Notes under the pieces: model-generated | What the model was told of the DNA's origin: nothing | Seen by the model: the letters and a program-made list of their open reading frames with translations, nothing else | The model's database searches: none | Position numbers and translations under genes: made by a program | NCBI RefSeq assembly: GCF_947495315.1 | Contig: NZ_CANLYD010000014.1 | Location: 1-64,000 of the forward strand | Direction of reading: 5' to 3' | From: an uncultured Aquimarina sp. | GTDB taxonomy: Bacteria > Bacteroidota > Bacteroidia > Flavobacteriales > Flavobacteriaceae | Length of the DNA: 64,000 nt | Shown here: positions 7,673 through 16,682 of the stretch, piece by piece | Layout: every line of letters begins with the position of its first letter | How positions within the stretch are numbered: position 1 is the first letter of the stretch

Positions 7673-10021
7673 TTGAATACTCTTAAAAATTATATAAAGA
7701 AACACCCTAAACGATTCGTTATTATTGGAATATTAATGATTTGGTACTATTTCTCCTTACCAAAACCATTGTTTGATGATCCCGCAGCAACAGTGATTGA
7801 AACTAGATCCGGTGAATTACTAGGCGCTAAAATTGCTTTAGACGGGCAGTGGAGGTTTCCTGAAACAGATAGTGTTCCAGAAAAATTTGAACATTGCATA
7901 CTCGCATTCGAGGATCAACAATTTTATAGACATGTTGGATTCAATCCGGTTTCTATGATAGAGGCTGTAAGCGAAAATATAAAGGCAGGTAAAGTAGTGC
8001 GTGGAGGAAGTACTATAACACAGCAAGTAATACGATTAGCTCGAAAAGGACAAAAACGAACCTATTTTGAAAAACTAATCGAACTAATTCTATCCACAAG
8101 ACTGGAATTTGGAACTTCTAAAGAGGAAATTTTAAAGCTTTATGCTTCTCATGCACCTTTTGGAGGAAATGTGGTGGGGATTGATATGGCTTCATGGAGA
8201 TACTTTGGTCTTCCTGCACACCAATTATCCTGGTCAGAAAGTGCAACACTTGCTGTTTTACCCAATGCTCCTTCACTAATTTATCCCGGAAAAAACCAGC
8301 TAAAGCTATTAGAAAAACGAAACCGACTACTCAAAACATTGTTAGAACAGAAAACAATTGATTCTATAACCTATGATTTATCTATAAGTGAATCATTACC
8401 TCAAAAGCCATATAGTCTTCCGCAAACCACGCCTCATTTACTAGATCGACTAGCTAGAAAAAATAGAGGGAAGCGATTACGAACTACAATTGATGTATCA
8501 CTACAACAGCAGGTAAATCAACAAGTAAAAAGACACTATAACATTTTGCGCCAAAATGAAGTATATAATATGGCGGTTTTGGTATTAGACGTAAAGACTA
8601 GAGAGGTTTTAAGTTATGTAGGTAATACACCAACTGACAAGACGCATCAAAAAGATGTGGATATCATTCAAGCTGGCAGAAGTACCGGAAGCACACTAAA
8701 GCCTTTATTGTATGCCGCTATGATGGATAAAGGTGAATTATTACCAGAACAATTGGTGTCTGATGTACCTACAGTTATAGCAGGATATGCTCCTATGAAT
8801 TATGATGAAACCTTTAGCGGAGCTGTTCCCGCGAATAGAGCTTTGGCAAGATCGTTAAATATACCTGCGGTTAGATTGTTACAACAATATGGATTACAGC
8901 GATTTCGGGATGAAGTACACGCTTTTAGAATTAAAGACCTTTCGTACAGCGCAGATCATTATGGATTATCACTAATTGTTGGCGGCGCCGAAGGAAATCT
9001 TTGGGATTTATGTAAGACGTATGCTGGATTTGCAGGGACATTAAATCATTATGAAAATACTTCTAGCGAATATTTTGTAAATGAATTTGCAGAACCCATA
9101 ATTCTTGCTGACAAAAAGGTTGATTTTGGTAAAAAAGTAAAACAAAAACCAATATTTGGCGCTGGAAGTATTTGGCTAACTTTTGAGGCTATGAAAAAAG
9201 TAAATCGCCCGGAAGGTGACGAGGCATGGGAATTCTACGATTCTTCACGAGAAATAGCTTGGAAAACAGGAACTAGTTTTGGCAATCGAGATGCGTGGGC
9301 GATTGGTGCCAGTAAAGATTATGTGGTAGGTGTCTGGATTGGTAATGCAGATGGAGAAGGAAGACCAGAACTCACAGGATTAAACTCGGCGGCACCTGTT
9401 TTATTCGATGTAATTAATTTATTACCTAATTCTAAATGGTTTCCTGCTCCGTATGATGATTTGGTACAGGTAAATACTTGTACCAAAAGTGGATTTTTAG
9501 CCGGAAAAGAATGTCCAAGTAAGGAAATGTATATTGCTGCTGCTGGAACTAAATCAAAACCCTGTCCATTTCATCAATTAGTGCATTTAGATCCCACAAA
9601 ACAATATAGAGTGAATTCTTCTTGCGAATCGGTAGATGCCATGATTCATGAACCTTGGTTCGTATTACCTCCTTTACAGGAATATTATTTTAAAACTAAA
9701 AACGCTGATTATCGATCTTTGCCTTCATATCGATCAGATTGTACAAAGGAATTGTTAGGAAGTATGGATTTTATTTTCCCCAAAGGCAATAGTAGTGTCT
9801 ATTTACCCAAAGGATTTGATGGCAAAACAAATGAAGTAGTTCTAAAAATAGCGCATACGCAGCCAGAAGCGAGAGTGTTCTGGTATATAGATAATCAATT
9901 TGTAGGTGTGACCAAACAGTTTCATGAAATGGCTGTAAAACCAACACCCGGAGAACACCTTATTACTGTTCTGGATGAAAAAGGGAATGAATTAAGAAGG
10001 AAGATAGAAATCAAAGAATAG
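7673..10021 (+). CDS. pbpC: Penicillin-binding protein 1C
   Basis: About 782 residues. Start chosen at TTG 7673, giving MNTLKNYIKKH before the membrane anchor; GTG 7670 and TTG 7658 are alternatives and no ATG is available. One N-terminal membrane helix leads into a GT51 transglycosylase domain (about 55-230, with FEDQQFYRHVGF and RGGSTITQQ). A transpeptidase domain follows with the SxxK serine in GSTLKP (about 340), the SxN motif in ARSLN and KTG in WKTGTSFGNRDAW. A BiPBP C-terminal domain (about 690-780) ends it. It polymerises and cross-links peptidoglycan at the inner membrane. No alpha-2-macroglobulin partner gene is next to it. Confidence 0.93.
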   Translation: MNTLKNYIKKHPKRFVIIGILMIWYYFSLPKPLFDDPAATVIETRSGELLGAKIALDGQWRFPETDSVPEKFEHCILAFEDQQFYRHVGFNPVSMIEAVSENIKAGKVVRGGSTITQQVIRLARKGQKRTYFEKLIELILSTRLEFGTSKEEILKLYASHAPFGGNVVGIDMASWRYFGLPAHQLSWSESATLAVLPNAPSLIYPGKNQLKLLEKRNRLLKTLLEQKTIDSITYDLSISESLPQKPYSLPQTTPHLLDRLARKNRGKRLRTTIDVSLQQQVNQQVKRHYNILRQNEVYNMAVLVLDVKTREVLSYVGNTPTDKTHQKDVDIIQAGRSTGSTLKPLLYAAMMDKGELLPEQLVSDVPTVIAGYAPMNYDETFSGAVPANRALARSLNIPAVRLLQQYGLQRFRDEVHAFRIKDLSYSADHYGLSLIVGGAEGNLWDLCKTYAGFAGTLNHYENTSSEYFVNEFAEPIILADKKVDFGKKVKQKPIFGAGSIWLTFEAMKKVNRPEGDEAWEFYDSSREIAWKTGTSFGNRDAWAIGASKDYVVGVWIGNADGEGRPELTGLNSAAPVLFDVINLLPNSKWFPAPYDDLVQVNTCTKSGFLAGKECPSKEMYIAAAGTKSKPCPFHQLVHLDPTKQYRVNSSCESVDAMIHEPWFVLPPLQEYYFKTKNADYRSLPSYRSDCTKELLGSMDFIFPKGNSSVYLPKGFDGKTNEVVLKIAHTQPEARVFWYIDNQFVGVTKQFHEMAVKPTPGEHLITVLDEKGNELRRKIEIKE

Positions 10022-10027
10022 CATCAT

Positions 10028-10071
10028 AAAAGCAGCCATAGAGCAATTACAATTCTATGACTGCTTTTTTA
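10028..10071. terminator. Bidirectional terminator
   Basis: Stem AAAAGCAG...CTGCTTTTTT with an inner CATAG/CTATG pairing lies between the convergent pbpC and the barrel protein gene. There is a T-run on the plus strand and an A-run on the left arm that serves the minus strand. Confidence 0.75.
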
Positions 10072-10083
10072 ATTTAGAAATAG

Positions 10084-10989
10084 TTATAATGAAGAATACA
10101 CCAAGCCGAAACTTAATGCGGATTCTTTACTAAAATTACGACCATCTAAAGTACTTGTGTAACCAGTAGAAACCCCTAGCTTATTCTTATATATGGGAAT
10201 ATATAAATTAAAAGAAAGGTTTGTGAAATCTACTTCGGTTTCTGGAAGTATATTAGGACCTCCTGCTTCAGCAAATTCTGGCGTTCCAATATCTAATCCA
10301 GACATAGAGTCCTGTATTTCTAAATTAGCGTGGACATAAAAGAATGGATTATAATATCCTAACTTAAATCCGTATAACACAGCATTGGGAATATCAAAAT
10401 CTTTACTATCTCGATTACTATATCCTACTTGAACCTCTGTAAAGATGTTAAGCGAACTGATGTAATTTAGAATAACTGCACCATTGATAGTGGTTGCTTC
10501 ATTTCCTAAAGAGAGAACTCCTGCTCCTTCATAATCACCTATTGGAAATGTGATTCCTGCTGCTCCACCTAGCGTAACTTTAGAATTACTATTTAAAGGC
10601 TTTTCGAAAATTTTTGCTTTTGCAAAAATTCCTAAATCTTGAATACCATCTACCTGATCTGTTTGTTGTACAGGATCAAGAACACCATCTTGACTTTTAG
10701 TAGAAATATAAGGTAATGTTACTACTGTGGATAACCAATCATTAACAGTATAAGAGGCGTATAATGAGAAGATATAAGAAGAAATATCTCCTAATCCGGC
10801 AGGGTTTCCTTCTGATAACTCAGAACCTCGATAAAACTGATCAAAACTTTTGTAGGAATAAGTCGGAGCAACAGTCAATGTTTTTTTTTCTGAATAAAAT
10901 CCATTGATTGGAAACTGAGCGATTGCAGTAAAAAGCGGGCAAAATAGCATAAGCCCTAAAATGTAGTGCATTATTGATTTGTGTAACAT
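10084..10989 (-). CDS. Outer-membrane beta-barrel protein
   Basis: 301 residues from the ATG at 10989 (ATG 10971 is an alternative). A hydrophobic signal segment ending in FTAIAQ is followed by alternating beta strands with aromatic ends, conserved-looking turns (GLGD, FPIGDYEGAG) and a C-terminal strand ending in SL. This pattern fits the Bacteroidetes family annotated as transporter or MetA-pathway phenol degradation-like barrels. Substrate unknown. It is convergent with pbpC, and the roughly 285 bases upstream are very AT-rich and include GGGGAATTTTCG at 11138-11149. Confidence 0.7.
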   Translation of the reverse strand: MLHKSIMHYILGLMLFCPLFTAIAQFPINGFYSEKKTLTVAPTYSYKSFDQFYRGSELSEGNPAGLGDISSYIFSLYASYTVNDWLSTVVTLPYISTKSQDGVLDPVQQTDQVDGIQDLGIFAKAKIFEKPLNSNSKVTLGGAAGITFPIGDYEGAGVLSLGNEATTINGAVILNYISSLNIFTEVQVGYSNRDSKDFDIPNAVLYGFKLGYYNPFFYVHANLEIQDSMSGLDIGTPEFAEAGGPNILPETEVDFTNLSFNLYIPIYKNKLGVSTGYTSTLDGRNFSKESALSFGLVYSSL

Positions 10990-11274
10990 GAAATATATTT
11001 TTAGGTTAATAAGACGTTTTAGACGGGAAATATCACCTAGGTTAACACGTAAAAAATGCAAAGAATATGTTAATTCAAATACTGTTATTTTCTAAGACTT
11101 TTTTTTATTGATTTCTTGTTTTTGAAGAAGTTTTTTTGGGGAATTTTCGTTTTTAAAAAAATATGAAACAAATTTTTGAAGAATTGATTTTTTGTTAAGA
11201 TTTGTGGTCTATCAAAAAATAACATTTAATTGTGAGTTTAGTTATAGTGCTTTTTGAAATTATTTTTAATAGTT

Positions 11275-11745
11275 TTAATTCCAGTTTTTAAAAGGATCCT
11301 TACTCAATTGAGAATTATAATACCTCGGATTTCCGGTAACTTCTTTTCCTAACCAATTGGGTTTTGTAAAAGCTTCGTTTTCATCACTTAATTCGATTTC
11401 TGCAATAGTTAATCCTTTATTTTCCTCAAAAAACTCATCTACTTCGATAATATGATTACCAGACGGGATTTCATATCTCGTTTTTTTGATGACTCCTTTT
11501 TCGCAAATGTTTATAAGTGCTTCCGCTTCAGTAACAGGAATTTCTTTTTCCCATTCAAAGCGTGTAGTACCGGACGCATTACCAATACCTTTTACAGTAA
11601 TAAAAGCCAGTTTTCCTTTAATTCGAACTCTAACCGTTCTCTCAGGATCGGTATTTAGAAATCCTTGTACAATAAGGGTACTTTTTTTAGCTTCTTGCTT
11701 GTAGATTTCTGATGTAACTAAGAATTTACGTTCTATTTCAATCAT
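11275..11745 (-). CDS. CYTH-domain triphosphatase-like protein
   Basis: 156 residues, the full length of a stand-alone CYTH protein. It begins with the ExExK signature (residues 3-7, EIERK) and has the expected charged strands along a closed tunnel (VRVRIKG, ITVKG, EWEKEI, RYEI, IEVDEF). CYTH proteins bind triphosphate groups with divalent metal and act as inorganic triphosphatases, thiamine triphosphatases or class IV adenylyl cyclases. Sequence alone favours an inorganic triphosphatase. It follows the ATG by usual Bacteroidetes spacing and reads toward an AT-rich gap. The lipoprotein gene at 11764 is 18 bases upstream, so the two may be co-transcribed. Confidence 0.85.
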   Translation of the reverse strand: MIEIERKFLVTSEIYKQEAKKSTLIVQGFLNTDPERTVRVRIKGKLAFITVKGIGNASGTTRFEWEKEIPVTEAEALINICEKGVIKKTRYEIPSGNHIIEVDEFFEENKGLTIAEIELSDENEAFTKPNWLGKEVTGNPRYYNSQLSKDPFKNWN

Positions 11746-11763
11746 AGTTTTTTGATTCTTAAC

Positions 11764-12261
11764 TTATTTGATGCGAAGCATCAATGCTTCATATGGACTA
11801 CAATCTCCAATATTTTTTTCATAAACAAACGCTATCTCAGCTTCTTTTTTACTCGAAGCTTGTATCCTAATTATAATTTTGAAATCTTCTTTTTGATCTT
11901 CGAATTGAATAAATGAAAATTTATAATCTCCTTCTGGATATGAATTAATTTTGGGACTAATTTTTAAATCTTTACGAACAGCATTTCCACTACACTTACC
12001 TTCGCATAGTTGATTGTCATACATTAGATCATATTGGATTTCAGACAATGAAATCCAGTTAATACCTAATTTTTGAAAAAAATCATCATCTGTACCCTCT
12101 GCTTTAGCCAGAAAAACCATGTCAAATGAATTATCTGATGTCTTGGTAATTTCATTTTTCTCAGTTATAGAAGATTCTGGTTTTTCTTCAATCTTAACTT
12201 CGGTATTTGTTGTATTCTTACAGCTTGTAAAAACAAATACAAGTAGAAATAGATACTTCAT
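11764..12261 (-). CDS. Lipoprotein, paralogue of 15956-16468
   Basis: 165 residues with the lipobox FVFTSC (Cys14), then a Glu/Lys/Thr-rich linker to about residue 45 and a globular domain. The domain shares a pattern with the protein at 15956-16468: LSE-x-IQY-x-L, an NQxC strand, a mid-domain NSY segment and a final DC-x-P. The two are therefore distant paralogues, with two or three Cys possibly forming a disulphide. Function unknown; predicted to be membrane-tethered in the periplasm or at the outer membrane. It lies between the CYTH gene and the DUF2911 gene, all on the minus strand. Confidence 0.7.
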   Translation of the reverse strand: MKYLFLLVFVFTSCKNTTNTEVKIEEKPESSITEKNEITKTSDNSFDMVFLAKAEGTDDDFFQKLGINWISLSEIQYDLMYDNQLCEGKCSGNAVRKDLKISPKINSYPEGDYKFSFIQFEDQKEDFKIIIRIQASSKKEAEIAFVYEKNIGDCSPYEALMLRIK

Positions 12262-12301
12262 TGTATTTAAGTATTAATTTAATCTGCGAGAAAGATATTG
12301 T

Positions 12302-13135
12302 TTATCTAGACCATTTTTTGATGTTTTTTTCATTTAATCTGATAAAGTCTTTGTTTTTTGCTTTTTTAGATAATTCCAAAGATCTTTTGGCAGCTGTTAT
12401 AGCTTCTGTTTTTCTATCTAAATCAGCGAGGATTAACGCTTCTCTATACACCTGAAAAAATAGTGGATTCTTACCTTTAGTAGCTTTTTGGATATAGGTT
12501 AAAGCTTTATCCAAATCTGTTTGTGCTTCGTGCAGGTATAATGCAGCCTGGAAATATTCAAAATCAGTTGGGCCGGAAATGGTTTTTTCGATACTTGCCA
12601 TTGTCTTTTTGTGTGTATCAAATTTTAGTGGTAAGGCTATTTTGACCTGATCCCAAGCAAAAACCAACTGCGAACTATCTAAAGTGATTTGATCAATATA
12701 GATCATAAAGGTCTCTAAGACTTCATTTAGTTCGATATGCTCAGCAGTAAAACTGGTGATAGGCGTTTGATCTACATAGGTGTTCCAATTGCCAGATTTA
12801 TAGGTGTAAAAATATACTTCCCAAGTGTTTTTTCCTGGTTTAGTAAGAACAGCGTAAGAACCTTTTTTTATAGATGTTTCAAAAATGGTAACATCATCGG
12901 TAAAAGTGATCTTAGTTGCGGCATTAGCACCGGTTCTCCATAGTTCATTATAAGGGATGATACCATTTTCTCCAAAAATAGTTCTACCTCTTTTACTGGG
13001 TCTGGAATATTCGATTTCGATTTCAGTCAATCCAACTGTTTGCGCAGTCTTTGACGTTGGACTGAGTGCAGGAACGGTAAGTTGGGCATTAACTGTTGCT
13101 ACAGTAATAATGCTGATAAAAAATATTTTGAACAT
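12302..13135 (-). CDS. DUF2911 secreted protein
   Basis: 277 residues with a signal peptide (cleavage after about residue 17, ...VNAQ). The DUF2911 domain (about 20-165) shows the family phrases IEIEYSRPSKRGRTIFG, LWRTGANAATKITF and KPGKNTWEVYFY. A helical C-terminal part with TPR-like repeats (about 190-275) follows. DUF2911 proteins are common secreted proteins of Bacteroidetes with no established function. The AraC regulator gene ends 24 bases upstream in the same direction, so this may be its target or operon partner. Confidence 0.85.
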   Translation of the reverse strand: MFKIFFISIITVATVNAQLTVPALSPTSKTAQTVGLTEIEIEYSRPSKRGRTIFGENGIIPYNELWRTGANAATKITFTDDVTIFETSIKKGSYAVLTKPGKNTWEVYFYTYKSGNWNTYVDQTPITSFTAEHIELNEVLETFMIYIDQITLDSSQLVFAWDQVKIALPLKFDTHKKTMASIEKTISGPTDFEYFQAALYLHEAQTDLDKALTYIQKATKGKNPLFFQVYREALILADLDRKTEAITAAKRSLELSKKAKNKDFIRLNEKNIKKWSR

Positions 13136-13158
13136 AATTTATTGAAATTTTGATATGA

Positions 13159-14262
13159 TTAAAGATTAGAAAAATATTCTTTTGGGGTAGTCCCCATTAA
13201 ATCTTTAAACGATTTGTTAAATGTAGTTTTAGAGTTGAAACCTGCCTCTTGTGCAAGTCCAAAGAAAGTCATGTTTTTAGCTTGATCTGTTTTTGCCAAG
13301 GCTATAAATTCTTTGATTCTATAGTAGTTTACGTACTCAAAAAAGTTCATGCCTATTCGTTCATTAAGTAATCGAGCAATCTCGGGATTACTTACTCCTA
13401 GCATTTCTGCCAATTCTGATTTTAGAAGTTTTCTATTTAAATATGGTTTTCTTTCCTCCATTAAACTCTCTAATTGAGATTTTAAGGTATCTAATTCTGG
13501 GTTTGATAATTTGGATTGCGCATATTTTTTTGGAGTTACTAGCTGAGTAACTTTGAATAACTGAGGTTCTTTTATACTATAAAATGTAATAAATAGAATA
13601 ATAAGAGCTATGCTTATCCATATTACCTGCCAAGCAGATTTTTCTAAGAACTGGTATCCCAAGAGCCAGTATATAAACATACTAAACCAGCAAAGCATAC
13701 AGATTCCTATAGCTATCAGAAAATTTAAGAAAAACTGAGATTTTACAGTATAACTTAATTCATTTTGGATGTCTTTTCTAAATTTTAAAAAGATTCTAAA
13801 ACTTAAGACCCAGTATGTGATGTTAAATAGTAATCCAGTGGCAATAAAAAGTAAGGTAAATCTAAATTGCTCTCCACTTTCCAATCTTTCTTGTAATACG
13901 TCGTCAGATGGGAGGATAAAAGTGGCAGTTACAAATGTATTATACACCAAAGCTGGCACGTAATGTAGTAATTCTTTATACGAGAACTGCTTGTTTAATA
14001 AACTGGATCGAGTAAATAGGTAGATCGTAGCACCAAATAAGAGTGTTGCGAATTCAGAAAAAATAACCCATCGGTAATTATCTCCGAAGAAACCAGATAT
14101 GTATAATATACGACCGCTTAATCCTATCGCTAAAACAAGTACTAAAAAAGCAATATATCTATTGATGCTTTTTCTTTTTTTTGGAGAAAAAACATAAATA
14201 AACAGTAAAAACAAACTTTGAAAATACCCGAAATAAACTAATTGATTAAGGAATGATTGCAT
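13159..14262 (-). CDS. Membrane-anchored AraC-family regulator
   Basis: 367 residues. The N-terminal 230 residues hold about seven hydrophobic helices with the family opening LxFxGxFQSLFLLF. After a linker (KYAQSKLSNPELDTLKSQL), the C-terminal 110 residues form an AraC double helix-turn-helix with NRKLLKSELAEMLGVSNPEIARLLNE and AQEAGFNSKTTFNKSFKDLMGTTPKEY. The same architecture recurs at 52494 and 58743. It should sense a signal at the inner membrane and bind DNA directly. It does not carry the CCAATCGGTCGC operator found upstream of the other two. Confidence 0.88.
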   Translation of the reverse strand: MQSFLNQLVYFGYFQSLFLLFIYVFSPKKRKSINRYIAFLVLVLAIGLSGRILYISGFFGDNYRWVIFSEFATLLFGATIYLFTRSSLLNKQFSYKELLHYVPALVYNTFVTATFILPSDDVLQERLESGEQFRFTLLFIATGLLFNITYWVLSFRIFLKFRKDIQNELSYTVKSQFFLNFLIAIGICMLCWFSMFIYWLLGYQFLEKSAWQVIWISIALIILFITFYSIKEPQLFKVTQLVTPKKYAQSKLSNPELDTLKSQLESLMEERKPYLNRKLLKSELAEMLGVSNPEIARLLNERIGMNFFEYVNYYRIKEFIALAKTDQAKNMTFFGLAQEAGFNSKTTFNKSFKDLMGTTPKEYFSNL

Positions 14263-14338
14263 ATTGGTAATAATCTGTTTCTTTTGTTTACCCAGCTGAT
14301 GCTTTAAAAATTACAAAACATAAACTGGGTTTAATATA

Positions 14339-15037
14339 CTAGTTTAATACAAATTGATTTACATGTAACACGCCTTTGTGATTCATGGTAAGGTTTTCTT
14401 TGTAAAAAGCATCAAATTCTTGTTTATTCTCCCATTGAGTGATAACTAATAAATCGGGATTATGATAATACCCCAAAGGTGATTTTCCATTGGTTAATTG
14501 AAGAATTTTTTTTCCTCCTTTTGCTTTCGATTTTTGTAACCAAAGTTCTGTGAATTTTTTGAACGATTCAGTATCTTTTTTCCAGTAAGATGTAGCTACA
14601 ATATATTTACTCCTGTCTATTTTGAACGAAATGTCTTTTGGCATTTCATAGTAGGTTAAATTAAATATAGACCACATATTTCTACGTTGTACATGGAAAT
14701 CCGGAACTATATCTTCAATTTCTGAAATAAATTGTTCACGATTTTTTAAGTCATTCCATTTGCCAAAAATAAAAGTAGTAGGTTGAATGTTTCCCTGAGT
14801 TGTTTCTTTGATACTAAATCCAGGTTGTGGTCGATAGGTTCTTTTAAAAGCTACAGGGAAGGCGGTCTTTTTGTATCTTTCAAAGTCTTTTTCGATATCT
14901 GGTTTATTGGTTAGTAAGAGAATATCTAGAACTTCTCCTTTTTTAAAGTCAAAGGATTTTACATTGGATTGAGCAACAAGACTTGTTGTTAACAGACAAG
15001 TCAAGAAGACTAGGGTGAAATTTTTTAATAACTTCAT
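14339..15037 (-). CDS. Secreted protein, possible ferredoxin-like fold
   Basis: 232 residues with a signal peptide (cleavage near residue 22, ...SLVAQ). The mature part looks like two related alpha-beta halves (about 30-125 and 130-232), each with a hydrophobic strand, a helix containing Phe/Trp residues and a closing strand (for example LDILLLTNKPDIEKDFERYKK, then YIVATSYWKKDTESFKKF). This suggests a dimeric alpha-beta barrel (ABM/DUF1330-like) arrangement, but I cannot name the family. It is next to the membrane AraC regulator (77 bases) in the same direction. Confidence 0.6.
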   Translation of the reverse strand: MKLLKNFTLVFLTCLLTTSLVAQSNVKSFDFKKGEVLDILLLTNKPDIEKDFERYKKTAFPVAFKRTYRPQPGFSIKETTQGNIQPTTFIFGKWNDLKNREQFISEIEDIVPDFHVQRRNMWSIFNLTYYEMPKDISFKIDRSKYIVATSYWKKDTESFKKFTELWLQKSKAKGGKKILQLTNGKSPLGYYHNPDLLVITQWENKQEFDAFYKENLTMNHKGVLHVNQFVLN

Positions 15038-15143
15038 TGTTTGTTTTTTAATGATTCATAATTTTCAAACAAATGTAGAAGCTGTTATGGATATTCAGTA
15101 ATTATAGGAGCTCAGAAAGATACGGATACCGTATATGAACCAA

Positions 15144-15812
15144 TTAGATGCCTTTTTTCGTATGAATTACTTTGATTTGATCAGAAACTACTCTTTTACT
15201 ATTGAATTCATTGTTCGCTAACCATATCATTGCTGAAACGATCGTTTCAGGATGAATCGAACGATATTTTTTTAAAGATCCGAGCAATAGAGGATTTATT
15301 ACTTTCATTAACTGTTTAAAGAAATATTCTCCAGTTCTTTTTTCATGTCTTTTACCACTAATTAATGACGGTTGCAAAATATGTGTTTTAGGAATTTCCA
15401 TAGTTAAAACTGTTTCTTCCATTTCGCCTTTGGTACGATTATAAAATACCCGACTTTTTGGGTCCGCTCCTAAAGCAGAGATAATTATAAAAGTTTTAAT
15501 ATTGTTTTGCTTACAAAGTTGCGCTGCTGTTACCGGAATACCATAATCAATGGTGCGATACAATCCTTTATCTGGGGTTTTGGCATTCGTAGTTCCAATA
15601 CAACAAAACACTTCATCTCCAATAAAATCTATCGCAATAGTTTTTAATTGAAGCATGTTAATTAGATGTTCTTCTATTTTGGGATGAGAGATTCCGACAG
15701 TTTTTCTGGAGAACAACTTAATTTTAGAGTAACGATCATCATCGAGTAATGTGTCTAAAAGAATTCTTCCTGTTAATCCTGTTGCTCCTAATATGATTGC
15801 TGTTTTAGCCAT
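15144..15812 (-). CDS. NAD(P)-binding Rossmann protein, HTATIP2/TIP30-like
   Basis: 222 residues. A Rossmann dinucleotide-binding motif sits at the N-terminus (ILGATGLTGR, residues 7-16). It is followed by a CIGTT strand, ALGADPKS, and YNRTKGEMEE, where Tyr and Lys take the usual YxxxK places of extended SDR proteins. Length and phrases match the atypical SDR group that includes TIP30/HTATIP2 and bacterial NmrA-like oxidoreductases. Cytoplasmic; substrate unknown. It is a single gene with a spacer of about 105 bases to its downstream neighbour. Confidence 0.82.
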   Translation of the reverse strand: MAKTAIILGATGLTGRILLDTLLDDDRYSKIKLFSRKTVGISHPKIEEHLINMLQLKTIAIDFIGDEVFCCIGTTNAKTPDKGLYRTIDYGIPVTAAQLCKQNNIKTFIIISALGADPKSRVFYNRTKGEMEETVLTMEIPKTHILQPSLISGKRHEKRTGEYFFKQLMKVINPLLLGSLKKYRSIHPETIVSAMIWLANNEFNSKRVVSDQIKVIHTKKGI

Positions 15813-15955
15813 CTTACAAATTTAACAAGAAGAATCGTATGTCTTACGAGATAATTAAGACCAATCTTGTATATCTTTTATACAATGCACTAAGCACCTC
15901 AAAGATATGGGTAGCTCATTTCCTTTTTTGTTGTAGTAAAAAAATGATGTTAATG

Positions 15956-16468
15956 TTAATTTTGCGCTACCATTACCATACTGCTTGGTTTGCAGTCTTC
16001 ATTTTCACCATCTTGGGAAAGAGATAGATCAACAACAGCTTTATCTTTGTTTGTAGAATCTATGTGTAAAACAATTTTATAACCTTGTTTGCTTTCTTGG
16101 TATTTTTTAACTTCGAAAGAAGCCCCCTTATAACTATTCATAAAAGGTTCTTTACCGGGTTTTAATGCCGTAGCTTTTCCGCCAATAGTAGTTTTTTTAC
16201 AGGACTGATTCTCAAACACAAGCGTATATTGTATAGTGTCCTCTGATAACCAGGAAACAGATAATTTCTGGGTAATGTTACCAGTTTTATCGTTTTGAGT
16301 AGCTATATATGTTTTTTGAGTAACAGTTACAGGGCTATTTTCCTCGTTTGTAGTATCAACCTCTTCTGTAGGGTTAGTTTCGCTTAATTTATTATGGTTG
16401 TCAGAAGGCTTACTTTCTGATTTACAGCATATAAAAGCAAAAAGTAGGAGTAGGGTATAATTTTTCAT
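15956..16468 (-). CDS. Lipoprotein, paralogue of 11764-12261
   Basis: 170 residues. The N-terminus is hydrophobic with a double Cys lipobox (LLFAFICC), then a long Ser/Thr/Glu/Asn-rich linker to about residue 58. The domain repeats the pattern of the 11764-12261 protein: LSE-x-TIQY-x-L, NQSC, a central FMNSYKG, then EDCKPSSMVM at the end. Function unknown. It is divergent from dinB, with about 214 bases between them, so both promoters lie there. Confidence 0.7.
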   Translation of the reverse strand: MKNYTLLLLFAFICCKSESKPSDNHNKLSETNPTEEVDTTNEENSPVTVTQKTYIATQNDKTGNITQKLSVSWLSEDTIQYTLVFENQSCKKTTIGGKATALKPGKEPFMNSYKGASFEVKKYQESKQGYKIVLHIDSTNKDKAVVDLSLSQDGENEDCKPSSMVMVAQN

Positions 16469-16682
16469 TTTTTAAATATAATTTAGTTCAAATTGATTGG
16501 GATCAATAAAGCAAGATATTATTTTTATCTGATAAAATCCTTACAAATATAAGAATATCATTTTTTAGAAGTATTTAATACTGGAATATTTGCTTAGATG
16601 CTTTTGTAATGAAGATTTAAAGTCAATCGATTATGAGCTCTTTTGAATAGTTTATATCCACTATTTTTGTAGGAGACAAATA

